The notes beneath the pieces are model-generated. The model saw nothing but the letters and a program-made list of their open reading frames with translations, did no database searches and had not been told where the DNA came from. From NCBI GenBank assembly GCA_038235275.1, contig JBBSUC010000007.1, forward strand, positions 1 to 64,000: DNA of 64,000 nt, written 5' to 3'. The translations under genes and the position numbers were made by a program. Shown here in pieces: positions 41,813 to 52,180 of the stretch (the stretch's first letter is position 1; each line of letters starts with the position of its first letter). Origin of the DNA: Persicitalea sp038235275 (GTDB taxonomy: Bacteria > Bacteroidota > Bacteroidia > Cytophagales > Spirosomataceae).

Positions 41813-44800
41813 ATGAAAAAACCCTTACAAAAACAAGGAAAACTGTTCCTGCTTATGAAAATCTCGCTCGTTCAGCTTTGCCTAGCGGTGATTTTTGCGG
41901 GACTCACCCACGCCCGCGATGCCTCGGCGCAGGAGTTGCTGAATCAAAAAATCAGTTTGAACGCGGTGAATCGCGATGTAAAGTCGGTACTTTCCGACAT
42001 CGAGCAAAAAACCAAAGTGCGCTTTACGTACCGGCCCCGACTCATCGAGAACGAGTCCAGCGTTACGCTTTCAGCTACAAATGAACCTTTGGGTGAGGTA
42101 CTTGAAAAACTATTGACGCCGCTGCGCTTGAAGTACAAAGTGATCGGTAAAGAAATCGTGCTGAGTCGATTGGCGACAACCTACGCACCTCCTCTCTCCC
42201 CCGCCGTTTTGTTCCCGACGGTAATTCAACCCGATCGACAAATAACGGGTACTGTGACTGACGAAGGCGGTGCAGGTCTGCCAGGCGTGAGTATTTTGGT
42301 GAAGGGAACCCAGAGAGGCACCACCACAATATCCGATGGCACCTACAATATATCCGTTCCCGATGGCTCGGCCACCCTGGTTTTTTCCTTCGTGGGGTAC
42401 CTGGTGCAGGAAGTGGAAGTAGGTAGCAAGTCCCGAATCGATGTCAGCCTTCAAGTCGATACCAAGCTTTTGGATGAGGTAGTCGTCACAGCTTTTGGCA
42501 TCAAAAAAGACCAAAAATCCCTTACCTACGCCACCCAACAGATTTCAGGAAAGGAAATTTCGGCGGTAGGCAACCCGAACGTGCTGAATGGCTTGCAAGG
42601 TAAAGTAGCTGGCGTGACGGTGAGCCTGAACAGCGGAATGCCCGGCAAGTCACCCGGTATTCGCATTCGCGGAAGCCGTTCGCTTACGGGCAACAACGCG
42701 CCGCTGTACGTCATCGACGGTCTGCCCGTTTCGGGCGGCGACCGAATCCTCGATCTCAATCCCAGCGACATCGAGTCCATGAACGTATTAAAAGGGCCGG
42801 CGGCCTCGGCCTTGTACGGACTGCGGGCTTCGAACGGGGTGATAATTATCACAACCAAGAATGGCTCTGGTGCCAAGGGAAAGCCTACGGTGTCTTTCGA
42901 CACGCACTTCAGCGTCGATCAAGTGGGTTTTCTTCCTGACACGCAAATGGAGTTTGCACAGGGTGAGAATGGTCAGTTCAATCCTAATTCCATTTTCACT
43001 TGGGGGCCTCGCATCAGCACGATGAGCACGTACACCAACCAACTCGGCGAGCAGGAGGAACCGGGCGTTTACGACAACGACAAAGCGTTTTTCCAGAATG
43101 GCCACACCATGAACACCAATCTGTCTTTTTCCAACTCGGGCGACTTTGGTAATTTCATGATCGGCTTCGGACGAAACGACCAGAAGGGCATCGTCCCTAA
43201 TTCGGGGATGTCGCGAAATAACGTAAAGTTCAATGGCGACTTCAAGCTACTCAAAAACCTCACCTCCACGATCTCGTTCAACTTTTCCGATCTCAGGATC
43301 GACGACTTTCCGGAGGAATTCGGGAACGCCAATATCTTCCGGGGCCTGACGGAGACGCCTCCCTCGTATAATTTGGCCAAGAAGCCCTACGCGTTTCCTG
43401 ACGATCCCTACCGCCAAATATTTTACCGCGTATCGCAAAACAATCCCTACTGGATAGTCAACAATGCCTTTCGGGACGAAAACACCAAAAGAACATTGGG
43501 CAACATCCTGCTCAACTACAAACTGGGCAACAATCTGGCGCTCAACTACCGGATTGGCATGGATCACTACACCACCAAAGCCACCAACTACCGTGAACTC
43601 GGCTATGCCACCGCCGGACGAACTAATCCTCCCAGCGGCGGCAGCATTAACCTGGACAACAGGTTTGCCAATCAATTGAATTCTAACTTTTTCCTGACCT
43701 ATAACAAACAGTTCCAGGATGCCTGGTCGCTCGACTTCATTGTCGGCAACGAAGTGTTTGACAACCGCTCGGAAAGAATCAGCACCCGTGGCTCCAACCT
43801 GGTAGTGGGCGGTTGGCCCAACCTGGACAATGCGACCCTGATCGCGGGAGACAACTCCACCAGTCGGCAGCGAATCGTCGGTTTTTACGCCAATGCCAAC
43901 GTGGGATGGCAGGACAAAATATTTTTGAACGCATCGGGCCGAAACGACATCGTATCGAATATGCCCGCCGGAAATCGTTCTTTCTTTTATCCCTCCCTTG
44001 GGGTCAGCGCCATCATCACAGAATTTCTGCCGGAAAGCAAGCGCGTCTTTTCCTTCGCCAAGCTGCGGGCGACGGTGGCCGAAGTAGGACAGGCCGGGCC
44101 GCTGTACGTCAGCAGCCGGGGCTTTGTGGCCAACAATCCCGGCGGCTTCACTTTTCCCTACCAGGGACTGGCCAGTTATACCCAAAGCGGCACCCGCATC
44201 AATCCCGAACTACGCCCGGAAAACACCCGGACGTTTGAGATTGGGGGCGATATTCGTTTCCTGAACGATCGCATTGGTATCGACTACACCTACTTCGATA
44301 GCAAGTCCGACGGTCAGATATTCAATGTCCCCGTGGCGATTACGACCGGGGCCTCCAACGAAGTGCGGAACGGCGGGAATCTGCGAAATACCGGCCACGA
44401 AGTGGTGCTTTCCCTGATTCCGGTACAAACCAAGGATTTCCGGTGGGTGTTCAACACCAACTTCACTACCTACAAAAGTACGGTACTCGAACTGTACGGA
44501 GGCACCGAGCGGGCCGTCATCTCGGGATCGGATGTCATCACGCTGGTGGCGGAGGTGGGCAGCCAGTACCCGGCCTTCATCGGAACGTCTTATCGGCGGG
44601 ACCCGCAATCGGGACAAATCGTATACCAGGGAGACAAAAGCAAAACCGATTACGGCCTTCCGCTGATCGACAATAGCCAAAAAGTACTAGGAACCCCTAC
44701 TCCGGACTTTGAAATGAATTTTATCAATAGCCTAACCTTCAAAGGATTCACTCTATCGGCTCAGCTCGATTGGCGGAGTGGAGGGTATATTTACTCTCAG

Positions 44801-45247
44801 TCGTATATCGAATCGCTACGGCGGGGGCTGGCCGGAGACACCCGGGACCGGGAGACACAGTTTGTCCCCCAGGGCAAGAAAGGAACCTTTGTCAATGGGC
44901 AACTGGAAGTTACGGGCGACAATGACATTACGGTCAACAAAGATCGGAACTACTTTAACAGAGTTTTCCAAATCAACGAGGAAGGCTTACAAGATGCTTC
45001 TTTCGTTCGCCTGCGGGAGTTGAGCCTGAACTACAACTTACCCGCGGCCTGGCTCTCCAAAGTGAAGATCAGTGGTGCCTCCGTGTATTTCACCGGACGC
45101 AATCTGTTCTTGATTACTGATTCGTACTACGATCCCGAGGTGAACACCACCGAAGGCCCTTTTTCCAACAACAATTCCCAGGGAATTGAAATCTCTCAGA
45201 TTCCCCAGACCCGTAGCTTCGGGGCCGGACTCAGACTCAAATTTTAA
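41813..45247 (+). CDS. SusC/RagA TonB-linked receptor with STN domain (second)
   Basis: 1144 residues from the ATG at 41813; the frame begins 26 codons earlier with unlikely sequence. Domains: signal peptide (to about residue 42, ASAQE), STN (ISLNAVNRDVKSVLSDIE), CarboxypepD_reg-like (ITGTVTDEGGAGLPGVSI), plug (LDEVVVTAFGIKKDQKSL, a variant of VVVGYG), and a barrel ending RLKF. The VVVTAFGIK variant is the subtype that usually pairs with SusD-like_2 proteins, as here. It imports glycan fragments and signals through the FecR/sigma pair upstream. Confidence 0.93.
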   Translation: MKKPLQKQGKLFLLMKISLVQLCLAVIFAGLTHARDASAQELLNQKISLNAVNRDVKSVLSDIEQKTKVRFTYRPRLIENESSVTLSATNEPLGEVLEKLLTPLRLKYKVIGKEIVLSRLATTYAPPLSPAVLFPTVIQPDRQITGTVTDEGGAGLPGVSILVKGTQRGTTTISDGTYNISVPDGSATLVFSFVGYLVQEVEVGSKSRIDVSLQVDTKLLDEVVVTAFGIKKDQKSLTYATQQISGKEISAVGNPNVLNGLQGKVAGVTVSLNSGMPGKSPGIRIRGSRSLTGNNAPLYVIDGLPVSGGDRILDLNPSDIESMNVLKGPAASALYGLRASNGVIIITTKNGSGAKGKPTVSFDTHFSVDQVGFLPDTQMEFAQGENGQFNPNSIFTWGPRISTMSTYTNQLGEQEEPGVYDNDKAFFQNGHTMNTNLSFSNSGDFGNFMIGFGRNDQKGIVPNSGMSRNNVKFNGDFKLLKNLTSTISFNFSDLRIDDFPEEFGNANIFRGLTETPPSYNLAKKPYAFPDDPYRQIFYRVSQNNPYWIVNNAFRDENTKRTLGNILLNYKLGNNLALNYRIGMDHYTTKATNYRELGYATAGRTNPPSGGSINLDNRFANQLNSNFFLTYNKQFQDAWSLDFIVGNEVFDNRSERISTRGSNLVVGGWPNLDNATLIAGDNSTSRQRIVGFYANANVGWQDKIFLNASGRNDIVSNMPAGNRSFFYPSLGVSAIITEFLPESKRVFSFAKLRATVAEVGQAGPLYVSSRGFVANNPGGFTFPYQGLASYTQSGTRINPELRPENTRTFEIGGDIRFLNDRIGIDYTYFDSKSDGQIFNVPVAITTGASNEVRNGGNLRNTGHEVVLSLIPVQTKDFRWVFNTNFTTYKSTVLELYGGTERAVISGSDVITLVAEVGSQYPAFIGTSYRRDPQSGQIVYQGDKSKTDYGLPLIDNSQKVLGTPTPDFEMNFINSLTFKGFTLSAQLDWRSGGYIYSQSYIESLRRGLAGDTRDRETQFVPQGKKGTFVNGQLEVTGDNDITVNKDRNYFNRVFQINEEGLQDASFVRLRELSLNYNLPAAWLSKVKISGASVYFTGRNLFLITDSYYDPEVNTTEGPFSNNNSQGIEISQIPQTRSFGAGLRLKF

Positions 45248-45261
45248 AGACCATTACGAAT

Positions 45262-46703
45262 ATGAAAAATCTGAAAATATATCTTACGGTGCTGGTTTTC
45301 GCGCTCAGTTCCTGCTCGGAGGATGTCTTGAACGACATCGATACGAACCCTAACCAGATTAACGACGTGCCGCTGAGAACACTATTGACCCAGATTCAAG
45401 TCAGTTACGTGACGGAAGTGGCGGGCGGAGGAACAGCGCTGAACACCTATTATCTGTCGGAACAAAACACGTTTGTTCTTGGTGAAAATCGTTTGGAAGC
45501 CGTCCAAAGCGTGGGCGGGGGGCTGTGGTCCCAAGCGTACCAGTCTCTCAACAATCTGGCGATCTTAAAGCAGAAAGCCGTCGCTGCCAACGCCAACACT
45601 TACGCCGGCATTGCTGATGTCTACAGAGCCCTTAATCTAGCCGCATTAACTGATCTTTTTGGCGACATTCCTTATTCCGAGGCTCTGCGAAGCGATATCA
45701 TCAACCCCGCCTTTGATTCCTCGACGAGTATTTACGCCGAAATTCAGAATGTCCTCGACCAGGCCATCGCCAACCTGGAAAAAGAACCCGGCCTGCTGGC
45801 ACCCAAAGGCGACGATTTGATTTTTGGCGGAAACAAGGCGCTGTGGATCAAAACCGCCTACGGTTTGAAGGCCCGCATGTACAATCGGCTGAGCAATTTG
45901 GATCCTGCGGGTTCAGCCACCAATGCGCAGGCGGCCGTCTCGAAGTCGTTCGCTAACGACAATGAGAATTTCACATTTACCAAATTCGCCAATTCCAATG
46001 CGAACGCCAATCCATTTTCGAACGCTCAAAACAATCAACCCGCCTCGGCGGTGGGCAACGGAATTTACAAGGCGATGGCCAGTTTTGGTACCAATGGAAA
46101 GGCAGAAGACGATCCGCGAGCCAACATCTGGTTCACCAAAGTAAAGGGACAGATTATTCCGGCCCCCAATGGTACGGCCCGCCCCGACTTCGGCGAACCG
46201 CGGCTCGACGGTGCTTTTTATTCCAAGCCCGAAATCTTCAAGTACTTTGCCGCCCCCATGCCGCTGCTGACTTTCGTGGAGCTGAAATTTATCGAAGCCG
46301 AAGCGCAGCTTCGGCTGAACAAACGGACAGAGGCCTACGGTGCCTACCAAACGGCCGTTTCGCTGGCCCTGAAACACGCGGGCGATTTCAATCCGGCGGT
46401 GAAACTGAGCCAAGCCCAAATCGACAGCTACCTGCCATGCCCAAGGTGTTGCCAGGAGCCGAAGGACTTAGTTTGCGGGATATCATCGTGCAGAAGTACA
46501 TTTATCTCTACCAGTATCAGCCCATCGAAGCTTACAACGACCTCCGCCGAACCGCACTAATTCCGGTGACCGACCCAACCGGACGTCCCAACCGAATTCC
46601 CTACCCGGTTTCGGAACTGACGCGAAATTCCAATACGCCGAAGGATATCGATAACATTTCGGCCTTTGAACCGCGCACCAAGGTGTTTTGGGCGAAGAAG
46701 TAA
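45262..46703 (+). pseudogene. SusD-like lipoprotein, frameshifted near 46434
   Basis: A lipobox (ALSSC, Cys18) and the SusD-like_2 pattern (NDIDTNPNQINDVPL, GIADVYRALNLAALTDLFGDIPYSEAL, ALWIKTAYGLKARMYNRLS) run well to residue 391 (AQIDSYL). Then the frame leaves the family and ends at 46560, while the adjacent frame continues with MPKVLPGAEGLSLRDIIVQKYI, PIEAYNDLRRT and the C-terminus to 46703. A single-base deletion near 46434 explains this. If real, the last about 85 residues are lost and binding or folding may be impaired; a sequencing error is equally possible. Confidence 0.85.
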
Positions 46704-46780
46704 ATTGCTATCCCTCTGATAAAACTACCGCTCGGAATCCTTCTTCCGAGCGGGTTTCAATTCCCTAGAAAGAACAGCTA

Positions 46781-48652
46781 ATGAAAACGAGTTTTTGTGT
46801 ACTGTTGGCTTTGCTCGCTTTCCACACGCTTCCAGCCCAGAAACACGACGTCGTCGTTTACGGCGCAACGCCCTCCGGTATCTTCGCCGCGATCAACGCC
46901 GCCCGCGAGGGCCATAGCGTGGTCTTGGTGGAAGAGTACCCGCACATCGGCGGACTGATGACGGGCGGATTGTCGTTCACCGATTTTCGCTCGCTGGAAT
47001 CGCTGAGCGGTACTTTCAACGAGTACCGCTTTCGAGTGCTGGATTATTACGAAAAAAAGTACGGGCCGAATTCGCCCCAGATCGCTGACAGCTATTTCGG
47101 GGTCAATGCCGAGCCGAAGGTGACAATGCTGATTTTCCAGCAAATGCTGGCCGAACAGCCCTCGATAACAGTTTTTACCCGACACAGAATAGCCAAAGCC
47201 AGCGTCACGAAAAGCAAAGCGGGCCTCTCAAAAATCGACGCGGCGACCTTTACCGATTTAGCCACCGGAAAATCCGTGGTCATTTCTGGTAAAATCTTTA
47301 TTGACGCCACTTATGAAGGCGATTTGGCCGCTGCCGCCGGTGCCGAATACCGGATTGGTCGGGAGTCGCGGGAGGAGTTTTGCGAGATTCACGCGGGCAA
47401 GATTTTTACTAAAAACGGCCAAATCGTCACGGGCAGCACGGGTGAGGGCGACGACAAAGTGCAAGCCTATAATTTCCGGCTGATTATGACTGACTCGGCG
47501 GCAAACCGCCGGATGGTCGAAAAGCCCGCACACTACGACCGCAATGAATTTCTGCCCATTGCCGAAGTTTTTGCCAACGGAAAAGTAAAGCAGATTTTCA
47601 CCCAAAGTCCGGCGGGAATTCTCCGGGTGCAGCCACTCGTCAACCGGAAGGCCGACATCAACGACATCAAGAATGCCCCCGTTCGGATGTCGTCGTTGGG
47701 TAAAAACTATGCCTACCCCGACGGTAGTCCCGAGGTCAGGGACAGAATCATCGCCGAACACCGGGAACACATTCTGGGCATGATTTATTTTTTACAAAAC
47801 GATGAGAGCATCCCGCTGGCTGCCCGAAAGGAAGCGCGGGAATGGGGGCTGGCAAAGGATGAATTCGTGGATAACGAGAACTTTCCCTACCGTCTCTACA
47901 TTCGCGAAGCCCGGCGGATCATGGGCGACGTCGTTTTTACCGAGAATAGCCCTGGTCTTGCTCCCGGATCGGTTCGTAGTCGCCTCGAATCTAATTCCGT
48001 TGCCATCAGCGACTATGCGCTCAATTGTCACGGGGTTGCACCGCCCGGCCCGCTGTACCCCGATATGACCGAAGGCGATTTCAATGTCTCCCCGCAACCT
48101 TTCCAAATTCCATACGGAGTCCTTTTGCCCAAAAAATTCGACAACCTGCTCGTTCCGGTGGCAGTTTCATCCAGCCACGTTGGGTTCTGTGGCATCCGCC
48201 TTGAACCGACTTGGTCCGCATTGGGCCAGGCTGCGGGCTTGGCGGCGCACCTGAGTTTAAAAAATAATGTATCGACCACAGGAGTGAACGTCACCGATCT
48301 GCAAGCTCTATTGCTGAAAAAAGGCGCAAAAATTATCTATGTGAGTGATGTTGAATACAATTCGCCTTATTTCCAGGCTGTTCAATATTTTGGGGCCAAA
48401 GGCTTTTTCCATGATTTATATCCATTGGATGAAGTAAATCTTCGCTCCGTTCCGGTTCTCAAATTACAATACAGCGGCCCTATGCTCTATCACGATGTCG
48501 AGCCAGATAAGGAACTTGACTCGGATTTGGCAAAAAGCTGGATCGCCAGACTACCCAACGACAAGCAATCTTCGGCCTTACAACTCTTGCCGAGAAAACC
48601 CTGGAAGCGGGGCGAATTTCTACTGGCCCTTTTCCAAATCATAAACCCTTGA
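46781..48652 (+). CDS. exported FAD-dependent oxidoreductase (PF12831-like)
   Basis: 623 residues with a signal peptide (about 1-19, LPAQ). The FAD-binding Rossmann motif is VVYGATPSGIFAAINAAREG, followed by VLVEEYPHIGGLMTGGLS, the flavin-contact segment of FAD_oxidored proteins. Later FAD-binding blocks (FIDATYEGDLAAAAG, then PYGVLLPKKFDNLLVPVA, then GQAAGLAAHLSL) are in order. Members occur widely in polysaccharide loci and probably oxidise or reduce sugars, but the reaction is not established. The next gene, 4 bases downstream, encodes a second member of the same superfamily. Confidence 0.88.
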   Translation: MKTSFCVLLALLAFHTLPAQKHDVVVYGATPSGIFAAINAAREGHSVVLVEEYPHIGGLMTGGLSFTDFRSLESLSGTFNEYRFRVLDYYEKKYGPNSPQIADSYFGVNAEPKVTMLIFQQMLAEQPSITVFTRHRIAKASVTKSKAGLSKIDAATFTDLATGKSVVISGKIFIDATYEGDLAAAAGAEYRIGRESREEFCEIHAGKIFTKNGQIVTGSTGEGDDKVQAYNFRLIMTDSAANRRMVEKPAHYDRNEFLPIAEVFANGKVKQIFTQSPAGILRVQPLVNRKADINDIKNAPVRMSSLGKNYAYPDGSPEVRDRIIAEHREHILGMIYFLQNDESIPLAARKEAREWGLAKDEFVDNENFPYRLYIREARRIMGDVVFTENSPGLAPGSVRSRLESNSVAISDYALNCHGVAPPGPLYPDMTEGDFNVSPQPFQIPYGVLLPKKFDNLLVPVAVSSSHVGFCGIRLEPTWSALGQAAGLAAHLSLKNNVSTTGVNVTDLQALLLKKGAKIIYVSDVEYNSPYFQAVQYFGAKGFFHDLYPLDEVNLRSVPVLKLQYSGPMLYHDVEPDKELDSDLAKSWIARLPNDKQSSALQLLPRKPWKRGEFLLALFQIINP

Positions 48653-48656
48653 AATC

Positions 48657-50036
48657 ATGATGAAACGCAGAGATTTTCTAAAAAAAGGCACTTTGACCTC
48701 TTTGGTTCCCTTCGTGGGAAGCGCCGCCTTCGCTACGCAACGAATCGACCCATCCGTTTTTCAGGAACCCAATCAGGAACTACCCATCGTCAAGGAAACC
48801 GATGTAATCGTCTGTGGCGGTGGCCCGGCGGGCATTGGGGCCGCGATAAGTGCCGCCCGGAGCGGGGCTAAAACTACCCTCATCGAGATGCACGGCTGTC
48901 TCGGAGGCGTCTGGACGGCCAGTTTGTTGAGCAACATCATCGACCACGGTGCTAAAAAGGGCATCATGAAAGAGCTAGTCGATCGCCTGAACGCCACCGA
49001 CGGACAGTATGACGCCAAAAAATACGACGCCGAGCTGATGAAATGGACGCTCGACGAAATGTGCCGCGAAGCGGGCGTGGAGGTGCGCCTCCACACGCGG
49101 GTTACGGCGGCCTACTTGGACAAGCAAAAGAAGATCGACTGCATTGCCACCGAGAGTTTTTCGGGACGGGAAGCCTGGAAAGCCAAGGTGTTCATCGACA
49201 CGACGGGCAATGGCGAACTCGCGGCTCGGGCGGGTTGCGAATTCAGTATGGGCGAGCCGGGAACTGGACGGGTACAGCCCATGTCGCTAATGGTTATCCT
49301 GAGCGGAATAAACGAAGCGGATTTGGTACGGGAAGGCTACGTCAAAGGATTGGGAAAAGATGGCTCGCCTACGAGTGAAGGGAAGAAGAAACTCCATCAA
49401 GACATTCTCGCGGCGGGTGTTGACGCCAGCTACACCATGCCCAGTTTTTTCACGGTTCGTAGCGACATGGTGGCCCTAATGACCAATCACCAGTACGGCG
49501 CGTCGGCCCTGAATGCGGATGCCATCACGAAAGCCACGCTCGAAGCCCGCAACGAAGTGAACCAAATTGTGAACGCCCTGCGGAAAACGGGCGGGATGTG
49601 GGCCAATCTGCGGATCGTCAATTCGGCGGCACAGATCGGTATCCGGGAAGGACGCCGCATCCACGGGCTATACATGCTCACCAAAGAAGACCTCATACGC
49701 GGGGCGCAATTTGAGGATGGTGTGTGTAATGTCACTTTCGTGGTGGACATTCACTCTCTGGTAAAGGGCGAAGGCGGCGGCTACGGCGCGGGCGGCGTGA
49801 AGATGAAACCCTACCAGATTCCCCTCCGCTCACTGATTGCCAAAGACGTAGACAACCTCATGATGGCAGGCCGCTGCATCAGCGGCGATTTCTACGCTCA
49901 CGCCAGCTACCGCGTCACGGGCAATGCCGTACCGATGGGCGAGGCGGCGGGCAAGGTTTCGGCTAAAGCGGCGCTGACGGGGCGGTTACCGTGGCAAGTG
50001 GGCTGGAACGAAGTGGAAGAACTCGCGAAAAACTGA
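48657..50036 (+). CDS. Tat-exported FAD-dependent oxidoreductase
   Basis: 459 residues with a twin-arginine signal (MMKRRDFLKKG), showing export in folded, flavin-loaded form. The FAD site is VIVCGGGPAGIGAAISAARSG, then LIEMHGCLGGVWTASLL; the C-terminal block NLMMAGRCISGDFYAHASYR and GEAAGKVSAKAA closes the FAD fold. It is shorter than its neighbour, with which it shares the fold but little local sequence. The 4-base gap shows they are one operon, followed by a GH97 enzyme. The substrate is unknown. Confidence 0.9.
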   Translation: MMKRRDFLKKGTLTSLVPFVGSAAFATQRIDPSVFQEPNQELPIVKETDVIVCGGGPAGIGAAISAARSGAKTTLIEMHGCLGGVWTASLLSNIIDHGAKKGIMKELVDRLNATDGQYDAKKYDAELMKWTLDEMCREAGVEVRLHTRVTAAYLDKQKKIDCIATESFSGREAWKAKVFIDTTGNGELAARAGCEFSMGEPGTGRVQPMSLMVILSGINEADLVREGYVKGLGKDGSPTSEGKKKLHQDILAAGVDASYTMPSFFTVRSDMVALMTNHQYGASALNADAITKATLEARNEVNQIVNALRKTGGMWANLRIVNSAAQIGIREGRRIHGLYMLTKEDLIRGAQFEDGVCNVTFVVDIHSLVKGEGGGYGAGGVKMKPYQIPLRSLIAKDVDNLMMAGRCISGDFYAHASYRVTGNAVPMGEAAGKVSAKAALTGRLPWQVGWNEVEELAKN

Positions 50037-50134
50037 TCGTTAAGCTACCTCAAAAAAGTTAAAAGCTATTCTTCCTTTGCTCCGTTGACCAAACGGCAAA
50101 CTTCAATTCACTGCCTCGTTACCGTTTACTATTG

Positions 50135-51997
50135 ATGAATTACGCGATCCCAACCTTTTCATTAGGGCTTTTCCTTATCCTGAGTTCCTCGGCGGCCTCC
50201 TCCCAGGACTCACTTCGAGTTACTTCGCCCAATGGCAGCCTAAGCTTTCAATTCTCGATTCCGGCAGGCGGGGGGCCTCACTACGAGATCCAATACAGTG
50301 GCAAGTCTGTAGTTTTACCCTCGGTCCTCAGTCTAACGGACAATATCACCACCAAAAACTGGCAGCGGTTTGTTGTGGTGGGCATTTCAAGAAACAGCCG
50401 AAATGAAACCTGGCGGCCCGTGTACGGCGAACGCGATCTGATCCCCGACCGCTACCAGGAGTTGACTATCACGCTGCAAGACACCGTAGGATTCAAGGGA
50501 CTTTCCAGTCGGCAAATCCAGATCATTGCCCGCGCCTACGACGAAGGCGTCGCTTTCAGGTACTTTTTCCCCGAAAGCCTGACGACCCAAACCATCGACA
50601 TCAAACAGGAGACAACCCATTTCCGACTTCCACCCGAAAGTAAGCTATATGCCACCAGCCACGCGCAGGGTTCTTACACGGTAATTTCGCCCAAAGACCT
50701 CGACTTTTCCGCAGAGCTCCCTTTGACCATACAACTAAAAAATGGGTTGTGGGCCAGTATTTTGCACGCCGGACAAACGCATTTTCCGCGCGTAAGGCTA
50801 AGGGCAGAAAAGGGTGAATTAGTGAGTGAATTGTTTGGAGCCATTGTAGGTACTTCGCCCTTCGGCACGCCGTGGCGGGTGGTCATGGTGGCCGATAGGC
50901 CGACCCAATTGCTGGAAAATAACTACCTCATCCTGAATCTCAATCCGCCGAATCAAATCGAAACTACGGGTTGGATCAAACCCGGAAAAGTAATGCGGGA
51001 GATCACCCTCTCGACCGCCGGGGCAATGAAACTGATCGATTTTGCGGTAGAGCAAAACCTGGATTTCATCCACTTTGATGCGGGTTGGTACGGTCACGAA
51101 TACGAACGAGCTTCCGACGCCAGCCGGGTCAGTGTGGATCCTCGCCGAAACCCCGTCAATGATTTGGATTTGCCCAAAATAATTAAGGCGGCTAAAGCAA
51201 AGGGAATAGGCGTGATACTGTACGTGAACCGTCGGGCGCTCGAGAACCAACTTGACACGATTTTCCCACTCTATGAAAAGTGGGGCGTGGCGGGCGTAAA
51301 GTTCGGCTTTGTTCATACAGGTTCGCACTACTGGACGGCCTGGGTGCACGAAGCGGTGAAAAAAGCCGCGAAGCACCATCTCATGGTGGACATCCACGAC
51401 GAATACATGCCCACCGGATTCAGCCGCACCTACCCCAATCTAATGACGCAGGAAGGGGTTCGGGGCAATGAGGGATTTCCCGACGCCACCCACAACACCA
51501 CCCTTCCCTTCACGCGTTACCTGGCCGGAGCCGCCGACTACACCTACTGCTTCAACGAACCGAAGTTGAAGAACACCAAAGCCCACCAACTGGCCCTGTC
51601 CATTGTCAATTACAGTCCGTGGCAGTATCTTTATTGGTACGGCAAACCCGAATATTACGATAATCGTGAAGAAATAGAGCTTTGGAAAACGATGCCTACG
51701 GTTTGGGACGAAACCCGTGTTCCGGCTGGTCTACCTGGCGAGTATATTACGATCGTTCGCCAAAGCGGTGACGAATGGTATGTGGGGACAGTGACCAACA
51801 ACGAGGCACGTAAGGTGTCGATAATTTTTGATTTTTTACCAGAGGGGAAAAAATACAGGGCGGAAATTTATGAGGACGATGGAGCCGATGGCATCAAGAA
51901 ACGAGTAGCTAGCCTAACCGCCAGTCAGTCACTAGAATTTGCGGTGCGGCCAAAAGGTGGTGTGGCCATCCGGTTGATAGAAACGAAGTTCAGATGA
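50135..51997 (+). CDS. GH97 glycoside hydrolase, likely inverting type
   Basis: 620 residues from the ATG at 50135 (a TTG precedes it). A signal peptide (about 1-24) is followed by the N-terminal beta-sandwich (TSPNGSLSFQFSI), the (beta/alpha)8 barrel and a C-terminal sheet domain. GH97 blocks include FIHFDAGWYG, VILYVNRRALENQLD, VKFGFVHTGSHYW, DIHDEYMPTGFSRTYPNL and TQEGVRGNE. Retaining members have a nucleophile Asp where this protein has Gly (KFGF, about 388), as in inverting SusB-like members. It could be an alpha-glucosidase or alpha-galactosidase; the type is inference. It ends the SusCD-oxidoreductase operon. Confidence 0.88.
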   Translation: MNYAIPTFSLGLFLILSSSAASSQDSLRVTSPNGSLSFQFSIPAGGGPHYEIQYSGKSVVLPSVLSLTDNITTKNWQRFVVVGISRNSRNETWRPVYGERDLIPDRYQELTITLQDTVGFKGLSSRQIQIIARAYDEGVAFRYFFPESLTTQTIDIKQETTHFRLPPESKLYATSHAQGSYTVISPKDLDFSAELPLTIQLKNGLWASILHAGQTHFPRVRLRAEKGELVSELFGAIVGTSPFGTPWRVVMVADRPTQLLENNYLILNLNPPNQIETTGWIKPGKVMREITLSTAGAMKLIDFAVEQNLDFIHFDAGWYGHEYERASDASRVSVDPRRNPVNDLDLPKIIKAAKAKGIGVILYVNRRALENQLDTIFPLYEKWGVAGVKFGFVHTGSHYWTAWVHEAVKKAAKHHLMVDIHDEYMPTGFSRTYPNLMTQEGVRGNEGFPDATHNTTLPFTRYLAGAADYTYCFNEPKLKNTKAHQLALSIVNYSPWQYLYWYGKPEYYDNREEIELWKTMPTVWDETRVPAGLPGEYITIVRQSGDEWYVGTVTNNEARKVSIIFDFLPEGKKYRAEIYEDDGADGIKKRVASLTASQSLEFAVRPKGGVAIRLIETKFR

Positions 51998-52180
51998 ATC
52001 TTTATCAGACAGAAAATTATTGGACGAGGTATTCGTTTGGGGAGAAGGGCCAAAACCGAGTTCAAACTTGATAGTCGGGTATTTGATTTAGGGTAAGACC
52101 TAGTCAGTGCCAGGGCAATGAACTGGGAGTGCCGAACAAGGTGCCTTCAGTTGGGCAAGTATCGAAGGACAGATCATCCT

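Noticed and set aside
43247..44185. 312-codon minus-strand open frame
   Set aside because: Antisense to the second SusC, no conserved motif.
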